Positions 1-6,759 of a DNA stretch of 11,959 nt are shown piece by piece; within the stretch, counting starts at the first letter, position 1; every line of letters starts with the position of its first letter. Location of the stretch: the NCBI GenBank assembly GCA_003447785.1, contig DLYJ01000226.1, forward strand, positions 1 through 11,959, written 5' to 3'. The DNA is from Treponema sp. GTDB lineage: Bacteria > Spirochaetota > Spirochaetia > Treponematales > Treponemataceae. The translations under genes and the position numbers were made by a program. The notes under the pieces were generated by a model. The model saw only the letters and a program-made list of their open reading frames with translations. It searched no databases and had not been told where the DNA came from.

Positions 1-669
1 GCAGAAATGCCGGGCTTTTATGATGAAGGAAAATACGACCTTGCCGGATTTGGCGTAGGTTTTGGTGATAAAAAGAAGATGATTACCGGCGAAAAAATCG
101 AAGCCGGCGACATTCTCATCGGCCTTTCTTCCACAGGCTGTCACTCAAACGGATATTCACTTGTACGCAAGCTCGTAACAAATTTTGATGAACCCTTCGG
201 CGACAGTGGAAAAACAATCGGCGAAGTTCTTCTCACACCGACACGCATTTATGTTCGTCCTGTAATGGATGTGCTTTCAAAATACGGAAAATCAGTTCAC
301 GGTATGGTACATATCACAGGCGGCGGATTCTACGAAAACGTTCCGCGCATGTACAAAAAAGGCGCTAACCTTGTAAGCGTAATCAAAAAGGACAGCTGGG
401 AAAAACCGGCCATCTTTGCTGAACTGGAACGCCGCGGAGCAGATCCGGAAGGCATGTGGGGAACATTCAACATGGGTATCGGTCTTATTCTTGCAGTAAA
501 GGCAAAGGACGCAGACAAAATCATCGAGCGCTTTAACAAAAAAGCCCCTGAATTTGTAATGCACGGTCACCCTGTAATGAAGGCTTACAAAATCGGTTAC
601 GTAAAAGCAGCCGAAAAAGACCTGGGAACAGAACTCAAAGGCAGCCACGAAGCTACAATCCTCGAATAG
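1..669 (+). CDS. purM: Phosphoribosylformylglycinamidine cyclo-ligase (AIR synthetase), C-terminal part; 5' end outside window
   Basis: PurM closes formylglycinamidine ribonucleotide to aminoimidazole ribonucleotide using ATP, in the cytoplasm, in de novo purine synthesis. The reading frame is already open at base 1 and reads Ala-Glu-Met-Pro-Gly-Phe-Tyr, the family block that normally follows a GGET sequence. The ATG at base 7 is therefore an internal methionine, not the start. Other family landmarks follow in order: a YDLAGFGVG block, SSTGCHSNGYSLVRK (the phosphate and nucleotide region), LTPTRIYV, HITGGGFYENVPR, and GTFNMGIG near the C-terminus. About 223 residues are present, roughly the last two thirds of a typical protein of about 345 residues. 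The stop at 667-669 lies 15 bases before the purN ATG, so the two genes form a purMN operon. Codon choice (many ATC, AAC and TTC codons) suggests good expression. The identity is secure from the motifs. Confidence 0.96.
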   Translation, partial: AEMPGFYDEGKYDLAGFGVGFGDKKKMITGEKIEAGDILIGLSSTGCHSNGYSLVRKLVTNFDEPFGDSGKTIGEVLLTPTRIYVRPVMDVLSKYGKSVHGMVHITGGGFYENVPRMYKKGANLVSVIKKDSWEKPAIFAELERRGADPEGMWGTFNMGIGLILAVKAKDADKIIERFNKKAPEFVMHGHPVMKAYKIGYVKAAEKDLGTELKGSHEATILE

Positions 670-684
670 TTGAATCAGAGTTTT

Positions 685-1320
685 ATGAAAATTGCAGTTT
701 TAGTCAGCGGGGGCGGAACAAACCTCCAGGCTCTTATCGATTACGAAAAATCTCATGGGGACTGTCCGTATCATATTGCAGTTGTCATTGCAGATACAAA
801 AAAAGCCTATGCTCTTGAGCGCGCCGCAAATGCTTGCATTCCCACAAAAATTGTTTCTCCGGTGGCAGTTCTTGGTGCAGAAGGGGCAAAGGAGGCAACT
901 AAAGAATTCAAACGGGAAGCAGTAAGTAATGCGGCTCTTGAAGCTGCAAAAAATGCAGGCTGTGACGCGATTGTTCTTGCAGGCTGGCTGACTGTTCTTG
1001 CAGGAAAAATCATTACAGAGTATTCAAACAGAATTGTAAATCTCCATCCGGCACTTCTGCCAAAGTTTGGCGGGGTAGGAATGTGGGGTCACAACGTGCA
1101 TGAGGCGGTCCTCGCCGCAGGCGAAAAGGAATCCGGCTGTACAGTTCATCTTGTTGACGCGGGCTGTGACACCGGAAAAATCCTTGTTCAGAAAAAGGTT
1201 CCTGTTCTGCCGGGTGACACTCCGGATTCCCTGTATGCGAGAATTGCACCGGAAGAGCACAAAGCCATGGTTGAAGGCGTCTGTCTTCTGGCAGGTATGC
1301 TATCTGGTCTGAATAAGTAA
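685..1320 (+). CDS. purN: Phosphoribosylglycinamide formyltransferase (GART), folate-dependent
   Basis: PurN transfers a formyl group from 10-formyltetrahydrofolate to glycinamide ribonucleotide, two steps before PurM in purine synthesis. The product has 211 residues, normal for the family. It opens with MKIAVLVSGGGTNLQAL, the N-terminal nucleotide-binding loop. The catalytic triad can be placed as Asn119 and His121 in VNLHPALLPK and Asp162 in CDTGK. The VLAGWLTVLAG block and the FGGVGMWG segment resemble the PurN subtype with a Lys-Phe/Tyr-Gly-Gly-x-Gly-Met insert that I associate with Bacteroidetes and some other bacteria. The frame is also open from a TTG at 670, immediately after the purM stop. 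I prefer the ATG at 685 because the family N-terminus begins exactly there and a weak AGAG lies 5 bases upstream. It is co-transcribed with purM. Confidence 0.95.
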   Translation: MKIAVLVSGGGTNLQALIDYEKSHGDCPYHIAVVIADTKKAYALERAANACIPTKIVSPVAVLGAEGAKEATKEFKREAVSNAALEAAKNAGCDAIVLAGWLTVLAGKIITEYSNRIVNLHPALLPKFGGVGMWGHNVHEAVLAAGEKESGCTVHLVDAGCDTGKILVQKKVPVLPGDTPDSLYARIAPEEHKAMVEGVCLLAGMLSGLNK

Positions 1321-1325
1321 AAATA

Positions 1326-1380
1326 AAGCCCTCAAACCTGCTTTTCAGTTAAGCGCTTCGGCTTTTTAGTGTTGTTTTTT
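1326..1380 (+). terminator. Possible weak terminator after purMN
   Basis: AAAGCC (1326-1331) can pair with GGCTTT (1361-1366), and inside it GCTT (1341-1344) can pair with AAGC (1352-1355). T-rich DNA follows (1364-1368 and 1376-1381). It sits between the purN stop and the next gene, where a transcript end is expected. The stems are short and the outer loop is long, so this is only a candidate; Rho-dependent termination is equally possible. Confidence 0.3.
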
Positions 1381-1399
1381 TACAATAATATGATAAAAT
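1366..1399 (+). promoter_or_regulatory. Candidate promoter for the 914-residue lipoprotein gene, very short leader
   Basis: Two possible -10 boxes lie just before the ATG at 1410: TATGAT (1389-1394) and TAAAAT (1394-1399). The -35 element is poor either way: TTTAGT at 1366-1371 with 17-base spacing to the first box, or TTGTTT at 1373-1378 with 15-base spacing to the second. Either box would start RNA within roughly 10 bases of the ATG, which fits the lack of a Shine-Dalgarno sequence. The AT-richness of the region makes chance matches likely. Confidence 0.35.
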
Positions 1400-1409
1400 T
1401 CATGAACAA

Positions 1410-4154
1410 ATGAGAAAAGTATTATTATTGCTGTTTTGTTTCAGTTTAATCAGCTGCAAAAATTTTCTTGACGGTTCATCAATAAAAAAAGAGCTTGACG
1501 GCGTAATTGCCTATGAAAAAGCATTTAAAACTTCTGTACGCATAATGGTGGATACTTCTGATTATGGTGACATTTATCCCCCTGAAGCGGCGCTTATAAA
1601 AGGCGATACACTTGAAATTACTTTTACAAAAAAGAAAGATGCAGTTTTAAAAAAATGGTTATGCTTTTCTTCTGATTTAAGTCAGATTATTGAAGATGCG
1701 GTTACTTTTACCGAAGAAAGCAAGCAGTCTTTTGATTCGGGGCTTACCCAGTACAAGGTTAAGGCAGTTCTTAATAAAGACGACTTAAGCGATATAGTTA
1801 TTAAACCAAAATGCTATCTTTCTACTGAAACAGAACCGCCGGAAATAAAAACGCTCAATATTGCGCGAACAAAAGATGATGCACTTAACGGCACAAACCC
1901 TATAAAATTAAGTGATTATGAAAGTGACGCAACAGATTATGACTGGATTAAAAATCACCATGTTGCAAAATCCGTATGGGTTTATTTTGAAGGAACTGAT
2001 TCCAGCGGCTGTGATAGTCTTACGGTAACTGAGCGGTTAACTTTTGACACAGAAGGAAACGAAGTTTCCGGGGCTGCAGAAACCTCAAAGGAAATTAAAA
2101 AATTTACCGAGACCGACTGTTCTGCATGTTTTGAATATGTTTTTGATCAGGTTTCTGACGGCATAATTGAACTTGTTTTTGAACTTACCGATGTGGCCGG
2201 AAACAGTTGCTCTTCCCAGACAAGCCTTATTAAAGACAGCATTGTAAAGCCTAAATCAGACCTTTCCAACGAGGTTGATAAGCAGGAACCTGACAAAGTA
2301 ACGGATAGAAGTCGGACAGTAGCTGAAGTCCTGGCTTCTGCAAACCTGACAGAAGACGATAAACTTCCATTTCCATGGTATTTTATTTTTGAAGGTGACC
2401 AGACCCCTTATGCAACAGCAAAAGATATTACCGGCACTAAATACTACGATAGAGATGAGTGGACTATCGAAAAAATTGAATGCTGGACAGACGAAGATTC
2501 AAGCAAACAGCAGCTTGATTTTGAATTTACAAAAGATAATGAAGGTACATTAACTACTTCTTCAATTGATTTTTTGCGAAAAGCGTACGAAGACCTTTAT
2601 ATTCTGATTACATTAAAGGATTCTGTGGGTAATATACATGAACATAAAATGGATCTTTACAAAAGTCTTGAGATCAGACAGTGTGTAAAAAACAGCACCG
2701 CTCTGGTACTTGTTTTAAATAAGTCAATCAACGAGCGTGCAAGTCCCCAGGTCGGGGTTTCCTACAGACTTGCAGGCAAAGAAGAATTTACTTTACCCGT
2801 TAAAAGCAACGTCGTTAACTTTGATAAAAGTGCCGGAACTGCAACTGTTACAGGTGTAAAAATAGGTTCTAAAACGTATGAAATTTCTGAGCTTCCGGAA
2901 GGAGAATATAAATTTTCTGTTCAGGGAGCAGGAAAAACTTATATTTCAAGTCCATGGATTTATCAGACTACTGCGGCTCAGGAACTCAGCAATGTTTTGA
3001 GTGCAGACGATATTCCTGACTTTACGGTAACGGCAGAGAAGGCAGTTTTAAACGCCTGCAAACGAAGGGTTAAAGTACATTATCAGGAAGGTTTTACAAA
3101 AAACAAAGATTTTACTTATGTGATTCAATACTCACCTGATTCAAATTTTGCAAGTGGTTTTGCATATTCAAGCCAGGATGAATTTGACATTTACAATGCA
3201 GCCGGAATTTACTATTTCAGGATTCTTGTATATGATCAGGAAGGAAATTATCTTTCTTCGGATAAGGTTCAGCTTGATTTATCCTACGACAACATTCCGC
3301 CTCAGATAAACATTGCTGTAACACCTTTTCCTGAAAAGGTAGTGTTTGATAATCTTGTCGTAACTGATTCTCTTTCGGGACTTCAAAAGGACTCTGAAAA
3401 TAATGTAATTATACAGTACTTTTTTTCAAATAAGGATTTAGCCCTTAATTCTTCTGCCATTGACTGGAAAAGTGTTACGATGGCAATTAATATCCTGTAC
3501 TGGGATGAAACAGAAAATCTTACCGTTTATAAAGATTCAAATACTCAGAAAAACCTTTATTTATGCTTCAGCGATAATAATTCAAATTACACGGAAGCAA
3601 AAATTGAGCTGGGTACACCATCTGGAGAGTCTCCTCAGTTTGAATACGAAAAAGATACCGGTTTACTGACAGTTACGGTTGAAAGATCTTTGCCTGCTTA
3701 TGTTCAATATTTAAAAAATATTGATGGTAAGAATTATGAATGGACTTTTATAAACGACAGGAATGGTTATGGTAATGGTAAGTATTATACACTTACAGAT
3801 GAAGAAAAAGAGTCTTTTGTGCGCGTCTGGACTGATGTAAGTAACTATGCATATTTTTATCCTTCTTTTGATAATGAAAACTATAAACTTGCAGATTTAT
3901 CAGCCGGTTCAAGGGGAATAACTGTTTTTACCGACCAGCCGTGTCTCGTGCAGACATTTTACTGCAGTTATGATCTGGGCCAGGACGCTTCTGACTGGAT
4001 AAACCGGGGATTTGAAGCACAACGCCAGACAGAAAAGACAAGTTTTACCTATGTTATAGATGTGAATTCAATCCCTTATTCAAATTATTATACGACCGTC
4101 GTTCAGTTTGCAGACGGCACGGTTGTAATGAGTGACGTTAAACAAAACTATTAG
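1410..4154 (+). CDS. Large beta-rich predicted surface or periplasmic lipoprotein, function unknown (914 aa)
   Basis: I do not recognise a characterised family. The N-terminus (MRK followed by a Leu/Phe-rich core and the lipobox LISC) marks a lipoprotein lipidated at Cys16. The rest is low-complexity-free, Asp/Ser/Thr/Tyr-rich and looks all-beta. Residues about 30-90 contain a G-D-I-Y-P-P...K-G-D-T-L-E-I-T-F pattern ending in a Lys-Trp, like bacterial InlB-B/Ig-type repeats. EPPEIKTL, DVAGNS and NIPPQI look like boundaries of Ig or FN3-type units. Cysteines 201, 237, 240 and 267 cluster and could form disulfides in the periplasm or outside the cell. No Shine-Dalgarno precedes the ATG. The gene is visibly AT-richer than its neighbours (bases 1621-1680 hold 14 G+C, against 30 in 9481-9540). 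It faces the ompA-type operon convergently. A surface or adhesive role is only inference from the architecture. Confidence 0.85.
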   Translation: MRKVLLLLFCFSLISCKNFLDGSSIKKELDGVIAYEKAFKTSVRIMVDTSDYGDIYPPEAALIKGDTLEITFTKKKDAVLKKWLCFSSDLSQIIEDAVTFTEESKQSFDSGLTQYKVKAVLNKDDLSDIVIKPKCYLSTETEPPEIKTLNIARTKDDALNGTNPIKLSDYESDATDYDWIKNHHVAKSVWVYFEGTDSSGCDSLTVTERLTFDTEGNEVSGAAETSKEIKKFTETDCSACFEYVFDQVSDGIIELVFELTDVAGNSCSSQTSLIKDSIVKPKSDLSNEVDKQEPDKVTDRSRTVAEVLASANLTEDDKLPFPWYFIFEGDQTPYATAKDITGTKYYDRDEWTIEKIECWTDEDSSKQQLDFEFTKDNEGTLTTSSIDFLRKAYEDLYILITLKDSVGNIHEHKMDLYKSLEIRQCVKNSTALVLVLNKSINERASPQVGVSYRLAGKEEFTLPVKSNVVNFDKSAGTATVTGVKIGSKTYEISELPEGEYKFSVQGAGKTYISSPWIYQTTAAQELSNVLSADDIPDFTVTAEKAVLNACKRRVKVHYQEGFTKNKDFTYVIQYSPDSNFASGFAYSSQDEFDIYNAAGIYYFRILVYDQEGNYLSSDKVQLDLSYDNIPPQINIAVTPFPEKVVFDNLVVTDSLSGLQKDSENNVIIQYFFSNKDLALNSSAIDWKSVTMAINILYWDETENLTVYKDSNTQKNLYLCFSDNNSNYTEAKIELGTPSGESPQFEYEKDTGLLTVTVERSLPAYVQYLKNIDGKNYEWTFINDRNGYGNGKYYTLTDEEKESFVRVWTDVSNYAYFYPSFDNENYKLADLSAGSRGITVFTDQPCLVQTFYCSYDLGQDASDWINRGFEAQRQTEKTSFTYVIDVNSIPYSNYYTTVVQFADGTVVMSDVKQNY

Positions 4155-4156
4155 TG

Positions 4157-4216
4157 CCAGGGTCATTATCGTGTTAACCCTTTTTCATTCCTGCGCCTGA
4201 CCCTGGGTCATTATCG
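4157..4216. repeat. Intergenic dyad plus direct repeat between convergent genes
   Basis: The 9-base arms CCAGGGTCA (4157-4165) and TGACCCTGG (4198-4206) are perfect inverted repeats with a 32-base loop. The second arm is also part of a smaller palindrome, TGACCC-T-GGGTCA (4198-4210). In addition the 12-mer GGGTCATTATCG occurs twice in direct orientation (4160-4171 and 4205-4216), 45 bases apart. The element fills most of the 86-base gap between the two convergent stop codons. It may be a bidirectional transcription barrier or a copy of a genome-wide repeat; the sequence alone does not decide. Confidence 0.7.
4159..4185 (+). terminator. Candidate intrinsic terminator of the large lipoprotein gene
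   Basis: AGGGT (4159-4163) pairs with ACCCT (4177-4181) around a 13-base loop and runs straight into T bases at 4181-4185, only four bases after the stop codon. The stem is short but G:C-rich and well placed. It uses the first copy of the 12-base direct repeat. The longer CCAGGGTCA/TGACCCTGG stem is a competing fold and has no T-tract after it. Confidence 0.45.
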
Positions 4217-4240
4217 GGAGCGACCGAAAAAAAAAGCTAT

Positions 4241-5569
4241 CTATTTTCTTTGAATGTATGTTGCCTTCGGGCGGGCGGTGATGATTACACGGCGGTTCAT
4301 GGCGCGTCCGTCTTCTGTTGAGTTTGTGGCAATCGGCTGGGTTCCGCCGTATCCGCGGTAACTGAACAGGCTCCTGTCCAGACCGTTGCTGACAAGTTCG
4401 TTTATAATTGTCTGTGTACGCTGAATTGAAAGCCTCATCTGGCCTTCAGGTTTTTGAACGTCGGCAGTGTGACCTTCTACGAGGATTGTGTAAGCGTTGT
4501 CGATGTTTATCTTTTTAAGGCTGTCTGCCAGGTTTTTAATCTTTTCTGATTCACCCTCTAAAAGCTGTGCACTGTCGGCAACAAACTTCAAATCATACAG
4601 AATCTGGATTCCCCGGACTGTATCCTGAACAATCGGTGCGTCTTCCGAGTTAAACAGATATTCTTTGATTGTCTTAAAGTCGCTGTAGTAAGAAGTTTTC
4701 TTTTCCGGAACTGCAACATCGCAGACAAGGTTTTCTTTGTCCAGCAGAACTACAACCTTGCCTTCCTTCAGTAATTCAAGATTTTCCGGAACTGAAAGAA
4801 TTTTGAGCGCGTCATTGCGGGAAATTACAGGGTCTGTCCTGAAGCGGCCGTAAACTTTGCGTGCACTGATGCGGAGGGGGTCGATTCCCACGGTTGAAGT
4901 ATAATCATTTTCTCCGTCGCGCCATCCGTAGCGAACCATTCCGTTTCTGGCTTCGTGCTGCGGGTCGCCCATGTTGCGTTCGTAAATCAGGTTCATTTCT
5001 GAATCCCAGATTTTCGGAAAGAAGCACGGCTTTACGTCGTCCTTTACATATTCCCCGTGAACTGCAAGTTGTCCCCGAGCATCGATGATAATTCCGGTGT
5101 AGACACGGCTTGGAACTACGTCTACCGGTTTTGGATTTTTGTACGGAAAGCGGTGCTTGATTAAAAGACGGCTGATTTTGAGCGTGTCCAGAAAGTGGTC
5201 GCTTTTCATCACTGAGCTCTGGTTTACAAAAATTGCCGGGCTTTTTTTGCCTGAATCAACGATTTTTGTAAGGTCTTCGAGGGTGATGTTGTCCTGGAAT
5301 ACATAATCCTGCAGCTGCGAATCTGAATCCACGGTCAGGGAAAGAAGCGGGTCCTTTATCAGATCAGGAAGTTCAGTGTTGATTTTATTGATTGCAGTGA
5401 GTTTTCCGGAAGGCATGCTGATTCCGGCCTTGTCGATATCAAGTGTTACAGAAGAAGAAAATTTATTCTGGGTCCAGTCCATGCGGCTGGTGGATGCAAG
5501 CTGGCCGTTTTGTGCGTGAACAAAAAATACCAGAAGGGCCAGGGCGGTAAAACAGATAGTCTTTTTCAA
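4241..5569 (-). CDS. OmpA-family envelope protein with variant peptidoglycan-binding domain (442 aa)
   Basis: It is predicted to be a periplasmic or outer-membrane-associated protein that docks on peptidoglycan. Residues 1-19 are a signal peptide (MKK, hydrophobic core, VHA before Gln20). Residues about 155-265 carry YTGIIIDARG, then FPKIWDSE, DPLRISA and TDPVISRNDA. This pattern resembles a domain seen in FlgT/LPP20-like envelope proteins. Residues about 318-435 are the OmpA C-terminal domain: VEGHTAD, RLSIQR, YRGYGGTQPIA and GRAMNRRV. The expected Asp of GHTD is Ala369, while Arg384, 15 residues later, is kept. The modular layout and size recall the T. pallidum OmpA-domain protein Tp0624, from memory. 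The start is TTG, supported by GGGAG seven bases upstream and by the signal peptide beginning there. It is the last gene of the minus-strand operon, 60 bases after the transglycosylase gene. Confidence 0.88.
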   Translation of the reverse strand: MKKTICFTALALLVFFVHAQNGQLASTSRMDWTQNKFSSSVTLDIDKAGISMPSGKLTAINKINTELPDLIKDPLLSLTVDSDSQLQDYVFQDNITLEDLTKIVDSGKKSPAIFVNQSSVMKSDHFLDTLKISRLLIKHRFPYKNPKPVDVVPSRVYTGIIIDARGQLAVHGEYVKDDVKPCFFPKIWDSEMNLIYERNMGDPQHEARNGMVRYGWRDGENDYTSTVGIDPLRISARKVYGRFRTDPVISRNDALKILSVPENLELLKEGKVVVLLDKENLVCDVAVPEKKTSYYSDFKTIKEYLFNSEDAPIVQDTVRGIQILYDLKFVADSAQLLEGESEKIKNLADSLKKINIDNAYTILVEGHTADVQKPEGQMRLSIQRTQTIINELVSNGLDRSLFSYRGYGGTQPIATNSTEDGRAMNRRVIITARPKATYIQRK

Positions 5570-5576
5570 AATTTTT

Positions 5577-5581
5577 CTCCC
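5577..5581 (-). promoter_or_regulatory. Shine-Dalgarno deciding the TTG start of the OmpA-family gene
   Basis: Read on the minus strand, GGGAG ends seven bases before a TTG codon (5569-5567) that opens a normal signal peptide. No ATG or GTG gives a better N-terminus. The same stretch could be partly masked by a GGACT/AGTCC pairing just upstream (5606-5602 with 5586-5582), a weak five-base stem with a T-rich loop. Confidence 0.65.
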
Positions 5582-5629
5582 GGACTTTGCAAAAAAAATG
5601 ACAGTCCTTATCTATTTATCGGTATTTTT

Positions 5630-6727
5630 TTATGGTATATAAAGAATTTTTCCAATTGAGAGCACACTGTCACTACCTAAGGAATTTGCCTTTCTGATTG
5701 AATCCACCGGGACCCCGTAACGCCTTGAAATAGACCACAGTGTTTCTCCCTGCTGCACCGTGTGAATTCGGCCGGCTGCAGAGGAAGAGCCTGTGTCTGT
5801 GCCTGCGCTTTTGCCTGAAGAGCGGTCAGATTTTTTTATTTCTTCAATTGCAATAAGGGCGCTTTCTTTCATTCCTGACGGGAGGCGCAGCTGATAGATT
5901 GAAGAAGGGGGAGTGTAGTTTTTGAGAAGGGACGCATTCAGTTTTTTTAAGATTTCTTCGTCCATTTTTAATTCGCTTGCAAGGCGGGAAAGGGAAATCT
6001 GTTCTTTTGTCGTAATGTAGTCAAATTCTGCGTATCTTGTGGACGCCGTAATCTGTGGAATTTCAAAATCGTAGGACTGGCCGTGTTCGCTTAAGATGCA
6101 GATTGCAAGAAGTTTTGGAACGTATTGAACGCTCTGGTCGCGTAAAAGCCCCGTTTCGGCGATGTACCAGAAGGTCTTTTGCTTTGCCTGACTGAGGATG
6201 CGTTTCATGGCGCCCGCTCCGCAGTTGTAAGCTGCGATTGCAATGGGCCAGTCACCAAACTGCCTGTAGTTGTCCATGAGTTTTGTAAGTGCAGCGTCAG
6301 TGCTTTTCCAGGCATCGTAGCGTTCGTCAACGTACTGTGTTTTTTTCAGGAAGGGTGCGATTGAATTATCCATGAACTGCCACATTCCCCGGGCCCCGCT
6401 TTTGCTTACGGCAAGCGGGTTGTAGTCGCTTTCTACCACCGGAAGGTACTCCAGGGCGGCAGGCATTTTACGCTTTTTTAATTCCTGCCTCACATAGAGT
6501 CTGTAAAGTTCGCCGTTGTCCAGCGTGTCAAATAGCTGCTTCCGTCCGAAAGGTTTTGTGTACTGTCCGATGTATTTTTGAATCATCTCAGCTGCGTACT
6601 GAGTTTTTGGTATTTGAATTCCACCTGCCGTATCAGGCAGCGCCTTCTGGGCAAAAACCGCCCCTGAACCAAAAAGAAAAGATATTATGAAAAAATTCCG
6701 TATTTTCAAAAAAAGATTTTTTTTCAA
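5630..6727 (-). CDS. MltD-like lytic transglycosylase with C-terminal LysM domain
   Basis: It cleaves the MurNAc-GlcNAc bond of peptidoglycan by an intramolecular reaction that leaves 1,6-anhydro ends, and acts in the periplasm. A signal peptide covers about residues 1-26 (VFA before Gln27). The SLT family-1 domain spans about 75-215. The catalytic glutamate is Glu99 in LPVVESDYNP, followed by GARGMWQFM (111-119) and AIAAYNCGAGAM (163-174). Residues 231-285 (FDYITTKEQISL...YQLRLPSG) match the degenerate LysM-like segment that follows the catalytic domain in MltD proteins. A Ser/Gly-rich linker (300-320) leads to a clear LysM (321-364: HTVQQGETLWSISRRYGV). Compared with E. coli MltD it has fewer LysM copies. 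The start is TTG, preceded by GGAAAG at eight bases. It lies 32 bases downstream of the lipoprotein gene in the same operon. Confidence 0.93.
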   Translation of the reverse strand: MKKNLFLKIRNFFIISFLFGSGAVFAQKALPDTAGGIQIPKTQYAAEMIQKYIGQYTKPFGRKQLFDTLDNGELYRLYVRQELKKRKMPAALEYLPVVESDYNPLAVSKSGARGMWQFMDNSIAPFLKKTQYVDERYDAWKSTDAALTKLMDNYRQFGDWPIAIAAYNCGAGAMKRILSQAKQKTFWYIAETGLLRDQSVQYVPKLLAICILSEHGQSYDFEIPQITASTRYAEFDYITTKEQISLSRLASELKMDEEILKKLNASLLKNYTPPSSIYQLRLPSGMKESALIAIEEIKKSDRSSGKSAGTDTGSSSAAGRIHTVQQGETLWSISRRYGVPVDSIRKANSLGSDSVLSIGKILYIP

Positions 6728-6735
6728 TTTTTCAA

Positions 6736-6741
6736 CTTTCC
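6736..6741 (-). promoter_or_regulatory. Shine-Dalgarno deciding the TTG start of the transglycosylase gene
   Basis: Minus-strand GGAAAG lies eight bases before the TTG at 6727-6725, which opens MKKN and a typical export signal. The next in-frame ATG is far inside the protein and would remove the signal peptide. This is the second TTG start in the same operon. Confidence 0.6.
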
Positions 6742-6759
6742 GTTTTAGTTTTCAGTCTG

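Noticed and set aside
292..648. 118-codon open frame on the minus strand inside purM
   Set aside because: It lies wholly antisense to a firmly identified gene, its translation is Cys/Phe-rich without motifs, and it has no supporting start signals.
670..684. TTG at 670 as the purN start
   Set aside because: It adds five residues not seen in the family and directly abuts the purM stop; the ATG at 685 gives the canonical N-terminus.
4160..4216. CRISPR-like or attachment-site interpretation of the repeated GGGTCATTATCG
   Set aside because: Only two short copies are present, with no regular spacer series and no integrase, recombinase or cas gene nearby.
4227..4235. Run of A bases read as a T-tract terminator for the minus-strand operon
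   Set aside because: On the minus strand there is no stem between the stop codon and this T-run, so it does not meet the intrinsic terminator pattern.
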